Position numbers and translations under genes: made by a program
Assembly (NCBI GenBank): GCA_963971425.1
Contig: OZ020518.1
Coordinates: 31,874,770 to 31,938,769 of the forward strand
DNA length: 64,000 bases
Reading direction: 5' to 3'
From: Bryoerythrophyllum caledonicum
Taxonomy: Eukaryota; Streptophyta; Bryopsida; Pottiales; Pottiaceae
In this document: one piece after another, positions 11,472-22,009 of the stretch
Numbering within the stretch: the first letter of the stretch is position 1
Layout of the letters: every line of letters begins with the position of its first letter
The notes under the pieces: generated by a model
The model's input: the letters and a program-made list of their open reading frames with translations, nothing else
Database searches by the model: none
What the model was told of the DNA's origin: nothing

Positions 11472-12531
11472 TTACAATTTATTGATCAAACGGTCAAATT
11501 GATGGTCTACCCTTTCTAGCAATTTGTTTGTCCTCTCGAAAATTTTCAGTAAAGAGGAACTAGTTTCTGCCATTTTCTCAAAAATATCAATTGCTCTATC
11601 ATTGAAATTTTGTTTACCTTTTGATGGTTGTGGAGTCGTGTTTGATGTAGAGTGCGGCGAGTTGGTCATATTCGGTGTAGTGCTGGTTTGAATTTCGGCG
11701 CTGTCATTTGTTGTGGCCGAAACATGCTTCCTTAATTGACCGGTTTGATGCCACCATCCATCCATTGCTTCAAAGAATTTGCTCTCATGACGGTCGTTCC
11801 CTGAAATTCCATTTGCCATCTTGTCTTCTTTGTATGACTTGAAAATGGCGACGAATTTCTTCTTGCATGCCATACTTGTCCGATTGAACTTTGGGTGCAT
11901 TGCAAGTAATCTAGCATGTAGCCTAACCCATGTATCGATTCCTAGCATCCAAACCACCAAAAAACATCAAGAATTGGCCAAAAAATGTGGGCGAAAAAAA
12001 TTCCAGCACAATAACCCATAGCATTTGTCAAAGTGCTAGTCAATTTCCACAACATATACCCCGGTATGAGGGGAAAGGGGAGCCTGGGGGCACGGCGCTC
12101 GGCCAAGGCTAAGGCAAAGAGGCAAAGAGAATGGAAAAAATACCTTGTTTCTTGCCGTTTCTAACAAATTCAGGCTCCATCTCCCCCCGAAGCGCAATCA
12201 ACGTGTGAACCTCTGAATCAAGCCAAGTACGACCTCCTCCATCTTCTTCTTCGCCTTCAATTTTCATAGCGGTTGATGTTGCCTTCTTCCTTGGTGCCGC
12301 CTTCTTCCTTGGTGCCGCCTTCTTCTTTGGTGCCGCCCTCTTCTTTGAAGAATTCACAATAACCACATCATCATCATTATTATCCTCAATTCTCTCCTCT
12401 CTTCTTTCATTCCCATTTTGTGCTGAAAATTGTTGGAATGCACTATACGAATGTAGCCCAAAAAAGTTCTCCTCACCAACTAAATCTTCCGATTGGCTAT
12501 CAAAGTATGGGGTGTTGGAATAACGCTCCAT
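11472..12531 (-). CDS. Harbinger-associated Myb/SANT-like DNA-binding protein (second transposon gene)
   Basis: Accessory protein that in PIF/Harbinger elements helps bring the transposase to the nucleus and binds the element ends. Two exons (12531-12144 and 11941-11472) join in phase across a 202-bp GT-AG intron to give 285 residues. Features in order: MERYSNTP start, lysine/alanine-rich repeats (KKAAPRKKA, three copies, about residues 75-95), then a trihelix Myb-like domain split by the intron (RTWLDSEVHTLIALRGEME, then GIDTWVRLHARLLAMHP, then SMACKKKFVAIFKSYKEDK), and a C-terminal helical tail. Convergent with the transposase, 212 bp from its end. The start at 12531 was chosen over an upstream in-frame Met (12573) because MERYSNTP begins the conserved N-terminal block. 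Confidence 0.88.
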
Positions 12532-13007
12532 TCTCACAGAATTTGGGAGAAGAAAATAGGTGGGGTACAACAATCAAACAACCCAAAAAAATTGACAAAA
12601 GCAAAGATAACAGCATAAGCAAGAACAAAGGAAGATGAGAGAGAGGTTTAGGAGAAAGAGAGGGGGACAAAGATGAAAGCAACGGTTCCTTCATTCAAGG
12701 TAAAAAAAACTAGCCGTTTCAATCTAGCGGTTGAGATCTAGTCAGATTTTGAATATTTTAATTAGAAAATGTTCGGCCCCTCGACAAGAGTTTGGGTTTC
12801 TATTCTTGTTGGACCCAAACTCTCCTCGACGGACCGAACTCTTGGCGCCAAAATTCTCAAAAAGTGCTGCCATGTAAGCATTTTGGTGCCCTTCGGCCCT
12901 TGGCCCCTAGTGTGAAGCCCCACGGGCCGATTTTCAGCTCTAGGCCAATCAAATTGCTAGAATTGCTCTGCCCCTCGAGCTCGGCCCCTAGTGTGAAACC
13001 CCCCTAA

Positions 13008-13982
13008 GTTGCTATCCACCTCATCATGCTTTGACCTTTTGTTAGTGCTACGATGCGTATGGTAAGAATACTTGTAATAGATGTATGTGTAAGATGGCCC
13101 CTATCTTGAGCTGCTAAAACTTTAGCTTAGAAATGTTCGATTGTGTTAAACTCACAGTAGTTTATACTAGATATACTTCTTGTTTGTCTATCATAAAGAC
13201 GGGGATGTTGTTTTATTCTACTAATCAATGTTTTGGGGCATTGATTTAGTGGTGGGACGGGCAGACACTCTATTCACGTTGGCCTCTTTGGAGGTTGGAG
13301 TAGGCTGTTGTTGTTCTTCTTCTTGTTCTAATTAGTGGATCCTAGTGGTCAATGGATTTGAAGATAGCAAGAACAAGAGTTGATAGTTGTGAATCCCTGA
13401 AGGACATTTTGCCCCTTGGAAGACATATTCCATTTCGGGTAGGTTTCTAAATTGTCTATTTTGATGACAAGTTTTTGAAATTTTTAATAGATATGCACCA
13501 TTGTATAAAGCTCTTCATGGGAGTGTCTTTTATTTTCACGTTGGACTTTTAGAATATAAGTTATGCTATTCTAAGTGCACAATGTTGAACCTTTTTTTCC
13601 GCACAACAACAAAACTTTTGCTATGACCATAACACAAATATATATTATTACTTTGAATGAGATTGTCAAAAAAAGATTGTGTCTCTAATGTAAAAAATTC
13701 AACTCTAACACCACTGAGTCAAACATTTTTACACATTGTCAGGTAGGGTACCATAAAGAAAAAACTCTTCTACTTTTTCATTCTCAAAGGTAGCTAAAAC
13801 TAGTGTTAACTTGAGTCCAAATAACCACCAAGCTTGATAAGGATTCTAGTGAAGAGATCACCAAAATCTTAAACCCTGTAGCGATGATGGTTGAATTACT
13901 ACGGCCTTGCTTTCAATTTGCATCTCCAAACAAAGTAGAATTTCCCGTAGCATCTCCAAAATTTGTACAATGTGACCCCTTA
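13008..13982. other. AT-rich intergenic spacer with one dispersed repeat
   Basis: No gene seen. A stretch at about 13245-13320 (GACACTCTATTCACGTTGGCC core) belongs to a repeat family that recurs at least seven more times in the window in both orientations (see findings). Confidence 0.5.
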
Positions 13983-14386
13983 GAGCTTCTCCACCGCATA
14001 CTAGATTCCCGGTAGACCTGCCCGGTTTGGGGGGTCCGGGTGGCACGACCTTTCTACCGCGGGCCCAAGATACTGCTCACCCGCAATATAATATGGCGGA
14101 CTTTTCCAGATCAACAGAATAATCCCGTCATATGGCGGCATCCCTCAAATTTTCCAGGGTTCGGTTAACGAATAAAGTGTTGACACGTGGAGAGTTGACA
14201 GTGAAGAGTTGACACGACCCACAACGACGAAAGGATCGGCGGGGCATGCGTGGCTTTTGCAGTGTTTAAAAAAAATTGGAGTTTTGCGGTGCAGGCGATG
14301 CACCGCCTGCGTCATCCGGGCCCGGGGTTTTAATTTGTTCCGCGTTTCAATTCCCCCGGTTTCCAGGGCGCGCAGTGGAAATGCTC
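13983..14386. mobile_element. Harbinger/Tourist-like MITE, 404 bp
   Basis: Imperfect terminal inverted repeats GAGCTTCTCCACCGC (left) and the complement of GAGCATTTCCACTGC (right), 12 of 15 identical, flanked by TTA at both sides (13980-13982 and 14387-14389). GAGCATYTCC-type termini with TTA duplications are usual for plant Harbinger-derived MITEs. The interior is GC-rich compared with its surroundings and has no coding capacity. The inverted repeats differ from those of the neighbouring full element, so that element is probably not its parent. Confidence 0.75.
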
Positions 14387-14839
14387 TTATAATCTACACT
14401 TATCAAGTCTCTTCTTGTCCCTAATCGTTACAGTCGGCTCTCTATAAATGTTACCTCTATAAGTGTTAGAATTGCATAAGTGTTACTAAAAATCTCACTC
14501 CCGAAAAAAACCTCAAAATTAACACTAGTAAGTGTTATATGTTAAGTGTTATAACATGTTCTGCTCCCCCCTTTGTTAAAATGATTCTATAAGTGTTACA
14601 TTTGGCAAAAACATCATAATAGAACTTGTTTTTAAAATTTTTAATTACTTCACATGAATATATACCATATCTTTTGTGGAACTTGAGAAGATTTGTCCTT
14701 CTAAAAAATAATTTGTCAGGGTTCTTCCAGTTGTATCTAGAGGGGCATTGCAGGCCATATTTGAGGAGGGTATCGCAAGCCATTTAGTGAGTTTTTTTTT
14801 GTTTTTTTTTTCATTTAATTTTTGGTGTGGTTGTTTGCC

Positions 14840-15350
14840 GCATGCAAGAGGCATGCCGTCGACTCCATCATGGATGCATGGCCTCTCAGGCTGAGGTTTC
14901 ATTGTTGGCTGTGACTGGTTTTTTTTTTTTTTTAAAATTTAAAAACTTCGAAATGGGTGCATGCCTCATCGGCTTTCACTTTTATCTTCAGACCTAAAAG
15001 ATAGCGATGTTATGAACGCTCATGAGTTCATAAACTATGAGGTAGACTTTGATTTAAATAATCCCTATGAACCTACTGAGGAGGATATCCTAGACATGCT
15101 TCCTTCTAAAGACTTGGACATTGTTGCAGATGAGGTCATAAATGATGCGGTAGACGAGGTGGTTGGATTTGACACTGATGAAGGTGCACTTCATTGTGAA
15201 GAAATTCCTTCAACAAAGACCCCGTGATGTTTCATCACACATCAACTGGGTTCAAACTCTTCTGCAAGATGTGGCAATTGCCCGTATGGAAGATATCCAT
15301 AATCCACTGTGGATTCTTTCTTTGATAAAGCTTAGTTTAATTGAATTTAG
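14840..15350 (+). pseudogene. C-terminal remnant of a Tigger/pogo-type transposase
   Basis: Inside the pogo-like element the plus strand reads HAVDSIMDAW, then a segment rich in Phe, then LSSDLKDSDVMNAHEF and an acidic stretch (YEPTEEDILDMLPS), with frame changes between blocks. The order (a helix with AW, a degenerate NCF-like block, an acidic tail) resembles the C terminus of DDE_1 transposases. No catalytic core could be found, so the element has lost most of its gene. Assignment rests on position within the element and weak similarity only. Confidence 0.45.
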
Positions 15351-15415
15351 TTGAGTTTAGTTGAGTTTAGTTTAGTTGAGTTTAGATGAGTTGAATTTAG
15401 TTGCATTATGGTTTA
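15335..15415 (+). repeat. Short tandem repeat of TTGAGTTTAG type
   Basis: A run of imperfect TTGAGTTTAG/TTGAATTTAG units just downstream of the transposase remnant in the pogo-like element. Confidence 0.7.
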
Positions 15416-15697
15416 TATTTTTTGTATTTTCAGCTTTCATATTCTCTATATGTTATGGATTTTTCTTTGAAGTCTTACAAGTGTTATTTCATTAAATGTT
15501 ATTAATCATCATTATCAAGTTTCATTAGTGTTATTCCTTTAAATGTTACTAACCATCGGTATTGTATTTCATAAGTGTTATTTCTGTAAGTGTTACTAAT
15601 CGTCGGTATTTAGTTCTATAAACGTTATATGTTATATGTTCATAAGCGTTACCAAAAATCCCGCTCCCGAGGAGTAACATTTAGAGAGAGCCGACTG

Positions 15698-16154
15698 TAC
15701 CTGGTTCCTGGATTCCTGATGACTTATCAATGCTCCCACCTAGATTTCTAGCCGCAACTGCTCGAAGATCTGGCATAAAAAAGCAGATTGATACAGCTAT
15801 TCTCTGCATGCTTCGTCGGCTAATCCAACTTCTACTATCAAAAGCCAACGTTCTCTCAACACATCATCAACATTCAAACCTCAAAATCAAGTAGACCAGA
15901 AACCAACACCAAGCGCATGGATACGTCAAGGCTGGATATGAGTGATCCGATTCCATATCCTTGACAAACATTCTTTACAGGCTCAGCGATATGTGTCAAA
16001 TCAAGAGGTGGAGTCTCTTGACGGTTCCTTAGGTCGATCTCTGCCTAATGCCTGTCGATGTCGCATCATACATTCGGGAGGCATACATCAAAGCTTATAT
16101 ACGAGGACATCAGGAAGGAGAAGAGGAGAGTAACAACAATATAAGAACTGCAGA
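15698..16154. other. 3' flank of the PFP gene
   Basis: Between the pogo-like element and the stop codon of the minus-strand PFP gene. Probably contains its 3' UTR. No other feature recognised. Confidence 0.4.
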
Positions 16155-17816
16155 TCAGCTCACCGACAGGGCGACCGGAGCGCCGAGCTCGAGCTTCAAG
16201 GTGAAATTGGTGTCATCGGCAGTGGGACCTGCGAACTGGATGGGTCCGGGGCTGACATAGCTATCCTCCACAGCCCACGCGCTCCGCACAGACTCGAATT
16301 TCCTGAACGGAGCGCCGTCGAGCTCCACCATGGCCTTCTTGATGACAGGTTTGTTCTTGCCCTTGCGTCGCTCCACGTCCATGAGCTGTGTGAGCGCCGT
16401 GCCGCCTACGGTCCACTCCGCCGCCGGGGCGGTGAGGTTACCCACCGACGCAATCAATCCAGTCTGCCCGAGATGCAGCAAAGCGCCCGCCGCAAACCCG
16501 AGCGCGTAGCAGTACGTGGCGTCGAAGTTGGTGGGCATCCCGCAGCGACCCTCGTACCCGAAGAAGTGCGCCTGCCCCTTAAACTGCCCCTCGTGCCGCC
16601 CCTCGTGCTTGCGTGCGAAGAGCTCCGTCTCGACCATGGTGATGAGCATCTTCTCCATCTCGATCCGGGACACCTGCACATTCCCGTGTGGGTCGCGCTC
16701 CAGGAGCAGCTCCTCCTGGATGTTATGCGGGAGCGAGTCGAAGAGCGCGCGGCACCGGGGCTGCAGGCTCGCCTTCCAGCGGCCCTGCGCGTCGCACCCG
16801 TGCCCGGCCAGAATCTCGTTCAGATCCGAGATCAGGCTCTGAATCTCCGGGATGAAGTCGATCAGCCCCTCCGGAATCAGCACCACGCCGTAGTTCTTCC
16901 CCAGACCTGCGCGCTGGCACACCATATCCGCGATGCTGTTCGTCACCTGCCGCAGGGTTTTCTTCTGCACGTGCACCTCCTCGCCGATCACCGCCATGTT
17001 CGGGTGCGTCTGGAGCGCGCACTCGAGTGTGATGTGGGACGCCGCGCGCCCCATCAGGCGCACGAAGTGGTAGTACTTCCCAGTCGACCGCGCGTCCACC
17101 ATGATGTTCCCGATCATCTCCGCGTAGATCTTGCACGCCGTGTCGAATCCGAAGCTGATTGGCACCTCCGCGGACTTCAAATCCCCGTCGATCGTCTTCG
17201 GACATCCGATCACATGGGTCTTCACCTTGCGCGATCTAAAATACTCGCCCAAAAGCGCCGCGTTCGTGTTGGAGTCGTCCCCTCCGATCACCACCAGCCC
17301 GTCCAAGTCTAGCGCGGTGACGGTATCCACCGTCTGCTGGAACTGCTCCGGCGTCTCGATCTTGTCGCGCCCGCTGCAAATGATGTCGAATCCGCCCTGG
17401 TTGCGGTACGGATACAGAAACTCCGCCGTGATCTCCACCACCTTGTTGCGCATAATCCCCGCGGGACCGCCTCTAAACCCATATAGCAAGCTCCCCGGCG
17501 CGTGCGTCTGCAGGTAATCGAAGAACCCGGCGATCACGTTGTGCCCGCCCGGCGCTTGGCCCCCGGAGAGCACTACCCCGACCTTCAGCTTCTGGTCGGC
17601 ATTGTACACCGGCGCCGTGCTCCTCTCCAGCTGCACCGAGGGTTGCCCATACAAGCACGGGAACAGCTTCTGAATCTCCTCCGCGTGCCCCGCCGCCGTC
17701 GACGGCGGCCCGTGTTTCAGCTTGAAGCTCCCCCGCAACACCGTCGGCAGCGTCGGCGTGTGCTCCAGCCTACTCGCCTGCACCGGGCTGTACACCGACT
17801 TGTCCCTCACCGCCAT
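16155..17816 (-). CDS. PFPB: Pyrophosphate-fructose 6-phosphate 1-phosphotransferase, catalytic beta subunit (intronless)
   Basis: Cytosolic enzyme that interconverts fructose 6-phosphate and fructose 1,6-bisphosphate using PPi. In plants a beta catalytic and an alpha regulatory subunit form the complex. The 553-residue product matches the family length (about 560). Motifs: SGGQAPGGHN (84-93), YGFRGGPAGI (112-121), GGDDSNTN (178-185, with the Asp in place of Gly that marks PPi rather than ATP use), PKTIDGDLK (206-214, catalytic), MGRAASHITLE (255-265), IPEGLIDFIPE, and GQAHFFGYEGRCG. The start at 17816 fits the conserved SVYSPVQASRL beginning; the frame stays open 32 codons upstream. No intron interrupts it, unlike typical plant PFP genes. 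Codons are strongly GC-rich, giving long antisense ORFs. Confidence 0.96.
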   Translation of the reverse strand: MAVRDKSVYSPVQASRLEHTPTLPTVLRGSFKLKHGPPSTAAGHAEEIQKLFPCLYGQPSVQLERSTAPVYNADQKLKVGVVLSGGQAPGGHNVIAGFFDYLQTHAPGSLLYGFRGGPAGIMRNKVVEITAEFLYPYRNQGGFDIICSGRDKIETPEQFQQTVDTVTALDLDGLVVIGGDDSNTNAALLGEYFRSRKVKTHVIGCPKTIDGDLKSAEVPISFGFDTACKIYAEMIGNIMVDARSTGKYYHFVRLMGRAASHITLECALQTHPNMAVIGEEVHVQKKTLRQVTNSIADMVCQRAGLGKNYGVVLIPEGLIDFIPEIQSLISDLNEILAGHGCDAQGRWKASLQPRCRALFDSLPHNIQEELLLERDPHGNVQVSRIEMEKMLITMVETELFARKHEGRHEGQFKGQAHFFGYEGRCGMPTNFDATYCYALGFAAGALLHLGQTGLIASVGNLTAPAAEWTVGGTALTQLMDVERRKGKNKPVIKKAMVELDGAPFRKFESVRSAWAVEDSYVSPGPIQFAGPTADDTNFTLKLELGAPVALSVS

Positions 17817-19393
17817 CGCCACAAATTCTAGAAAACCTGATCGATCTCTCAGAAAACGAAATAGCAAACATGTCGCATCCAAGCAATCCTCTAATACCCT
17901 CAACCAAGACACGGATCATCAGTAGATGTTGACGAATATTCCTGAGCTCCATTTCGGCATCATTTGCTTGCATATCTGCTGAGGAGTACCATGTTGCGGA
18001 ACCCAAAGCACTGTCGCAGCCATGAATTAGGGTTTACTTTTATCTTTTGCAATAACACCCTCTTTCGGGTATTATTGAGGGTGATGTCGATGATTGTACC
18101 GAGGAGTGCGCTCCATATTCTAGTGCTTTGTCGGACCCGAATTCGATGCTCGTAGATCGCACTGTGATCTGATTCGGGAATGTCACGAGGCGGGTTTCTT
18201 GAGATTTCTCTCCTAGGTTAGGGTGTGCGTTCTGTGGCTGGTTTTGGATTGTGGGTGTTTCGGAATGTTGATAGTCTTCAATGTTCATCTTGTTACGATG
18301 GTTTCTCGTTTGGGAGCAAACGATTTACTGTAATTTCCGCGTTCAGGGTTCGCAGGAAGTGGCACCGTCGTGACACTTCGACAACCAACTACGGTATGTG
18401 CTGCTCTGACGCGGTGGTGTTGATTTGGAATGACAATTTTCCATAACGCATCTTGCAAAAGCTTTTGATAATTTGAGGTTGGTTGCACAAATGCGGCTCG
18501 TCTATGGCTTCCTATTTCGCATATTCAGCGATGCTGTAATCTTATTGCCACACTTCCAGTAGGGTAGAGTTTAGTGCTTGCAATGGGCCCAATCTCCTCG
18601 TCTTTAACATTATGTTGTAGGAGACGATACTCTAGAATTCTTCTAATCTTACTTTTTTCCTTGAGCTTGTCGCCAGGACCAGCTCCTTCTGCTAACACTT
18701 GTGAAATTTTGGATTTGGTTCATGCCTCGTGAAGATCTTCCTGACACCACGTAGTACTTGATCATGTGATCCCAGAAGAAATCGCTTGTGATCATCAAAG
18801 AGTATAATTTCATTGGTTTTCAGATTGACAAGGTCATTCATCAGCCCTGAATTATACAATTCGAAATTGCTCTCTGTATGGTCACTTGATTGATAACTCA
18901 TTAAACTTTTAGATAATGCGTAGAGTAACACATAAGAGCAGTTTTAATACTTGCTAACTTAGATACCGGTACATGCTGTTTGTCTGCCATTCTCTGTCAC
19001 AGATTACTAGACTGATTCAGTAGACTATCATCAAACTAGGAAGCTGCGAATACCACATTTCTTTGCACGATGAGGTAACTAATTGTGGATGTATGGCTAG
19101 TGCAACCAGGGACGAGGATTATGCCTGTAATCAGTACTGCATCGTTCGGACCACATAATTTGGAGGTATCAGCTACCACATCCTCTCACATGCTAGTTAC
19201 AGAAAACAGACTGATAATGTTCAAGATAGATTCTTTGTTTCAGTGCTGCATTGCTGTCATTCCCATGCTTCAGATGTCACATGAAAAAGGGCCGAACAAC
19301 TTGCAACGCTCTCTATGTTTTCTCGTAGAATGATCCCATACTAGACTCATACTTTTCCTTCTTATTATTGTTTCCTGTATAGCTTTCAAATAC
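17817..19393. other. Intergenic region between PFP and P450 genes
   Basis: Upstream flank of the PFP gene and downstream flank of the P450 gene, both on minus. Only short ORFs without recognisable domains. No repeat structure noticed. Confidence 0.45.
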
Positions 19394-21178
19394 TTAATTA
19401 TGGCCGAGGATGACGTGTTCTGTGAGCCTCGGAGAGGCAGAAGCCACCAAAGGGTGACGCCGGGAGCAAACGACGCCTGCCGCCTCCTCCAGAGCGACGT
19501 CTTCGCTCCGGACGCCAGGAGGAGGTACCCACGAGAAGCAGTGCAGCAGATTGGCCAGCGCGAGTTTGTACGTGGGGATGGCGAAAGCTTTCCCGGGGCA
19601 TCCTCGTCGACCGGCAGAGAACGGCAGGAGCTCGAAGTGGTGGCCTAGAACTTTCACCTTGGAGTCTCTGAAGCGGTTAGGCTGGAATTCGTCGGGGTGC
19701 TTCCAAACCTCCGGGTCTCGTCCGATCGCGTGGAGGTTGACGTACGCGACGGTCTCTTTCGGGATGCGGTACCCGCCCAGCTGACACTCCTTGGTGCTGT
19801 AGTGCGGGATGGCCAGCGGCGACGGCGGGTGCAGCCGCAGCGTCTCGCGGAACACGCAGTCCAGAAACTCCAACTTGTCCAAGTCCGCCTCCTCCACCAG
19901 CCTGTGGCGCCCCACCACGGCGTCCAGCTCCTTGTGCGCCTCCCTCAAGTAGCAAGGATGCCGCAGAAGCTCCGTCAGGCTCCACTCCAAAGCGGTGGCC
20001 CCACTGTCACTTCCTCCCACAATCAGGTCCTGTCACAAAGAAATCGAGGCTTACTCTCTCTTTCACCAGAATTTGCATCTAGTAGTAGGGCGAATGGTTA
20101 CTTACAATCGCAACTGCCATCATGGTTTCGTCCGAGAGCTCCTTCTGGTTGTGCACCAAAGTTGCCATGAGGTCGGGAGGCGGAAGATTTTCGGTGACTT
20201 GATCACCATCTCTCTGTCCAAATCTCCTCCGGTACTCGTGAATGATGGGAAGGAGAAGACCTTCCTGGTACGGTTTCAGAAGCCCCAGCTCCTCCTCCAC
20301 CCCTGCAATGCACGCCGAACTCCTCTGTCATTCATGCTTGCAGCATCTGAAACAAATCAGGCTCGAGATTGGCTACTTCTGGTTGCAAATCCTTCAAGTT
20401 TTATGAGACCATAGCCTGTGTAGGCTCTATTGCAGCAGAGAGAATAATCATTGACGAGAGATAACACAACACCTTGCATGTCAAACCGTCGGAGGGCCGG
20501 GATATAGTCGCTGATGTTGAACGATCCGACGAGCCGAGTCGCGGACTTGACGAAGAACTTGAAGTTTTCGATCTCGGTACTGGCGTTCCCGGCGAACAGG
20601 CGCTGGCTGAGGACGATCCGGCCGATGAGGTTGAGATTCGCCTTGAACACAAGCGACGTGACGTCCACCAGTCCGTCGATTCTCCCTCTCTCCAGCACGT
20701 CGACCATCAAGACGCGGACCTCCTCCGTTCGCAGGGGCGCAAGTCTCTGCGCGTTCGCCGCGCACAGCAGCTCGGACATGTAAATCCTTTTCATCTTGGA
20801 GTGTTTCGGCTCGCTGGCGAACACGGTGGAGCTGTAGTCGTACCCCAGGTGCCGGCCCGTGGCAAACTGCGGGCGCGAGCCGAACGTCTTGTCGTGGTCC
20901 TTGAAGAACTCCGCCGCTAGTTTGCAGCTGGAGATGATCAGAGTGGGACGCGACCCCATGCGCAGGAAGATCACGGGGCCGTAGCGTCGCGCTAGCGCGG
21001 CGAATTTGCGGCAGGCAGGCGCGGTCCGAGGCCCTGGCAACGAGTACAGCGATCCCACCACTGGCCACCCTATCGGCCCCGGCGGCAACCCCCTCCACCA
21101 CCTGAGCACAACCTCCAACAACCACATCCCTCCCAGAAAACACAATGCAGCAAAAAACCACCTGATCTCTGCCCCCAT
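19394..21178 (-). CDS. Cytochrome P450 monooxygenase, A-type (CYP71-clan-like)
   Basis: Membrane-anchored haem monooxygenase of specialised or phenylpropanoid-type metabolism. The substrate cannot be told. Three exons (21178-20473, 20302-20106, 20029-19394) give 512 residues. An N-terminal membrane anchor (WFFAALCFLGGMWLLEVVL) is followed by the proline hinge LPPGPIGWPVVG. The I-helix reads VGGSDSGATALEW (about 305-317, with Ser in place of the usual Thr in the oxygen-binding groove). The K-helix ExxR is ETLR (363-366). The PERF-type motif is PNRF (418-421). The haem loop FSAGRRGCPG (438-447) has Cys 445. Two in-frame Met codons lie just before the chosen start (MIMGAE). Intron positions include the conserved A-type intron before the I-helix exon. 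Confidence 0.93.
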
Positions 21179-22009
21179 GATCATCACAACTGTGGAGCTA
21201 ACTAGCAATTCGCCGCAACTGAGAAAGCCTTCTGTAAACATGAAACTGGAAACTCGATCGACAACAGTTCCCGGCAAACTCTCAAGTAACAAAAATCATG
21301 GACAATCTAGCACAAACGATCAACCATGCTCCAACTCCAGAATGCTGGGCTTCCGAGCTTCTGGGAGCAAGGACGACACAACACTACTGATGGAAGATGC
21401 TTCGTCAACTGGGTGGCAAGAACATGAGACACAAGAGGGCATGCATGAGAGCTAGCTAGCTCTGATGATTATGTGTGTGCTCCCATGATCGGCCAGGTTT
21501 TATGGACATGAGGATGAGCCTTACCGACTGTGCAAGTAAAGTCGAAGCTCCTCCAACTGTACAAGCTAGCTCGAAGCTCCTCCAACTCTAGACACAAAAC
21601 AACACAGTAGTAGTGTCCTGCTGGCGTGGTTTTCCACGCTAGTACCAGGATGTCGTCACCTTTGGAACCTGGATTCGGGCATCATGTTTTGCGCTCCTGG
21701 ACCCAAGTTCACACCTTATTTGCATGACTTGACTTCGAAGGTGCGTGCACGATCATTGCACAATCACCTACTCCACCACGTGTGCCGTGTCTGCTTCTTC
21801 TCTTCGACAAACAGTGTCGGAGTTTCATCATGTTTGCTTTTCCCTCCCGAGCTACTATTGAACTTCTGTTGCTGTTGAACTTTACTGTTCCGTTTGTAGA
21901 CATGGGATGCATGTGGGCTGAACTTCAGCATTTCTGGAACTTGAGCTGAGCCGTTTCCTGCACGTCTCTTGCAAGCGACTGAATTTTGACTAGGGCAAAC
22001 CCCCCCTAA
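21179..22009. other. 5' flank of the P450 gene, no further gene
   Basis: Contains likely P450 promoter sequence. A short direct repeat (TCGAAGCTCCTCCAACT, twice at about 21542-21590) is visible. No coding region supported. Confidence 0.45.

Larger units (their letters stand above)
9749..13004. mobile_element. Structurally complete PIF/Harbinger DNA transposon
   Basis: A 3256-bp element flanked by direct TAA duplications (9746-9748 and 13005-13007), the target-site length and sequence class of PIF/Harbinger. The termini are inverted repeats: GGGGCGTTTCACACTA at the left and the complement of GGGGGGTTTCACACTA at the right (15 of 16 identical). A second copy of the motif AGTGTGAAGCCCC-GGGCCGA recurs inside each end (about 9869-9899 and 12909-12931), probably as subterminal binding sites. 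The element carries two convergent genes, a DDE transposase (plus) and a Myb/SANT-like protein (minus), the usual two-gene organisation of the superfamily. The ends, duplications and both reading frames are intact, so a recently active or still autonomous copy is possible. Confidence 0.95.
14431..15697. mobile_element. Decayed pogo/Tigger-like (Tc1/mariner superfamily) element
   Basis: Termini are inverted repeats CAGTCGGCTCTCTATAAATG at the left and, at the right, the complement of the same sequence with one change. Identity extends about 24 bp and TA is present outside both ends (14429-14430, 15698-15699). The CAGT start and TA target fit pogo/Tigger elements. Just inside the ends a segment of about 27 bp (TAAGTGTTACTAAAAATC.. 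at left, TAAGCGTTACCAAAAATC.. at right) is repeated in direct orientation, and GTGTTA motifs are scattered near both ends. The interior contains transposase remnants. Confidence 0.8.

Noticed and set aside
16473-17312. 279-codon plus-strand ORF opposite the PFP gene
   Set aside because: It lies inside the GC-rich PFP coding sequence, in an antisense frame, with no domain. The sense strand is fully explained by PFP.
20474-21161. Long ORFs in both strands over P450 exon 1 (20474-20920 plus, 20481-21161 minus, other frame)
   Set aside because: Shadows of GC-rich coding sequence. The frame with the P450 motifs and correct splice joins is the real one.
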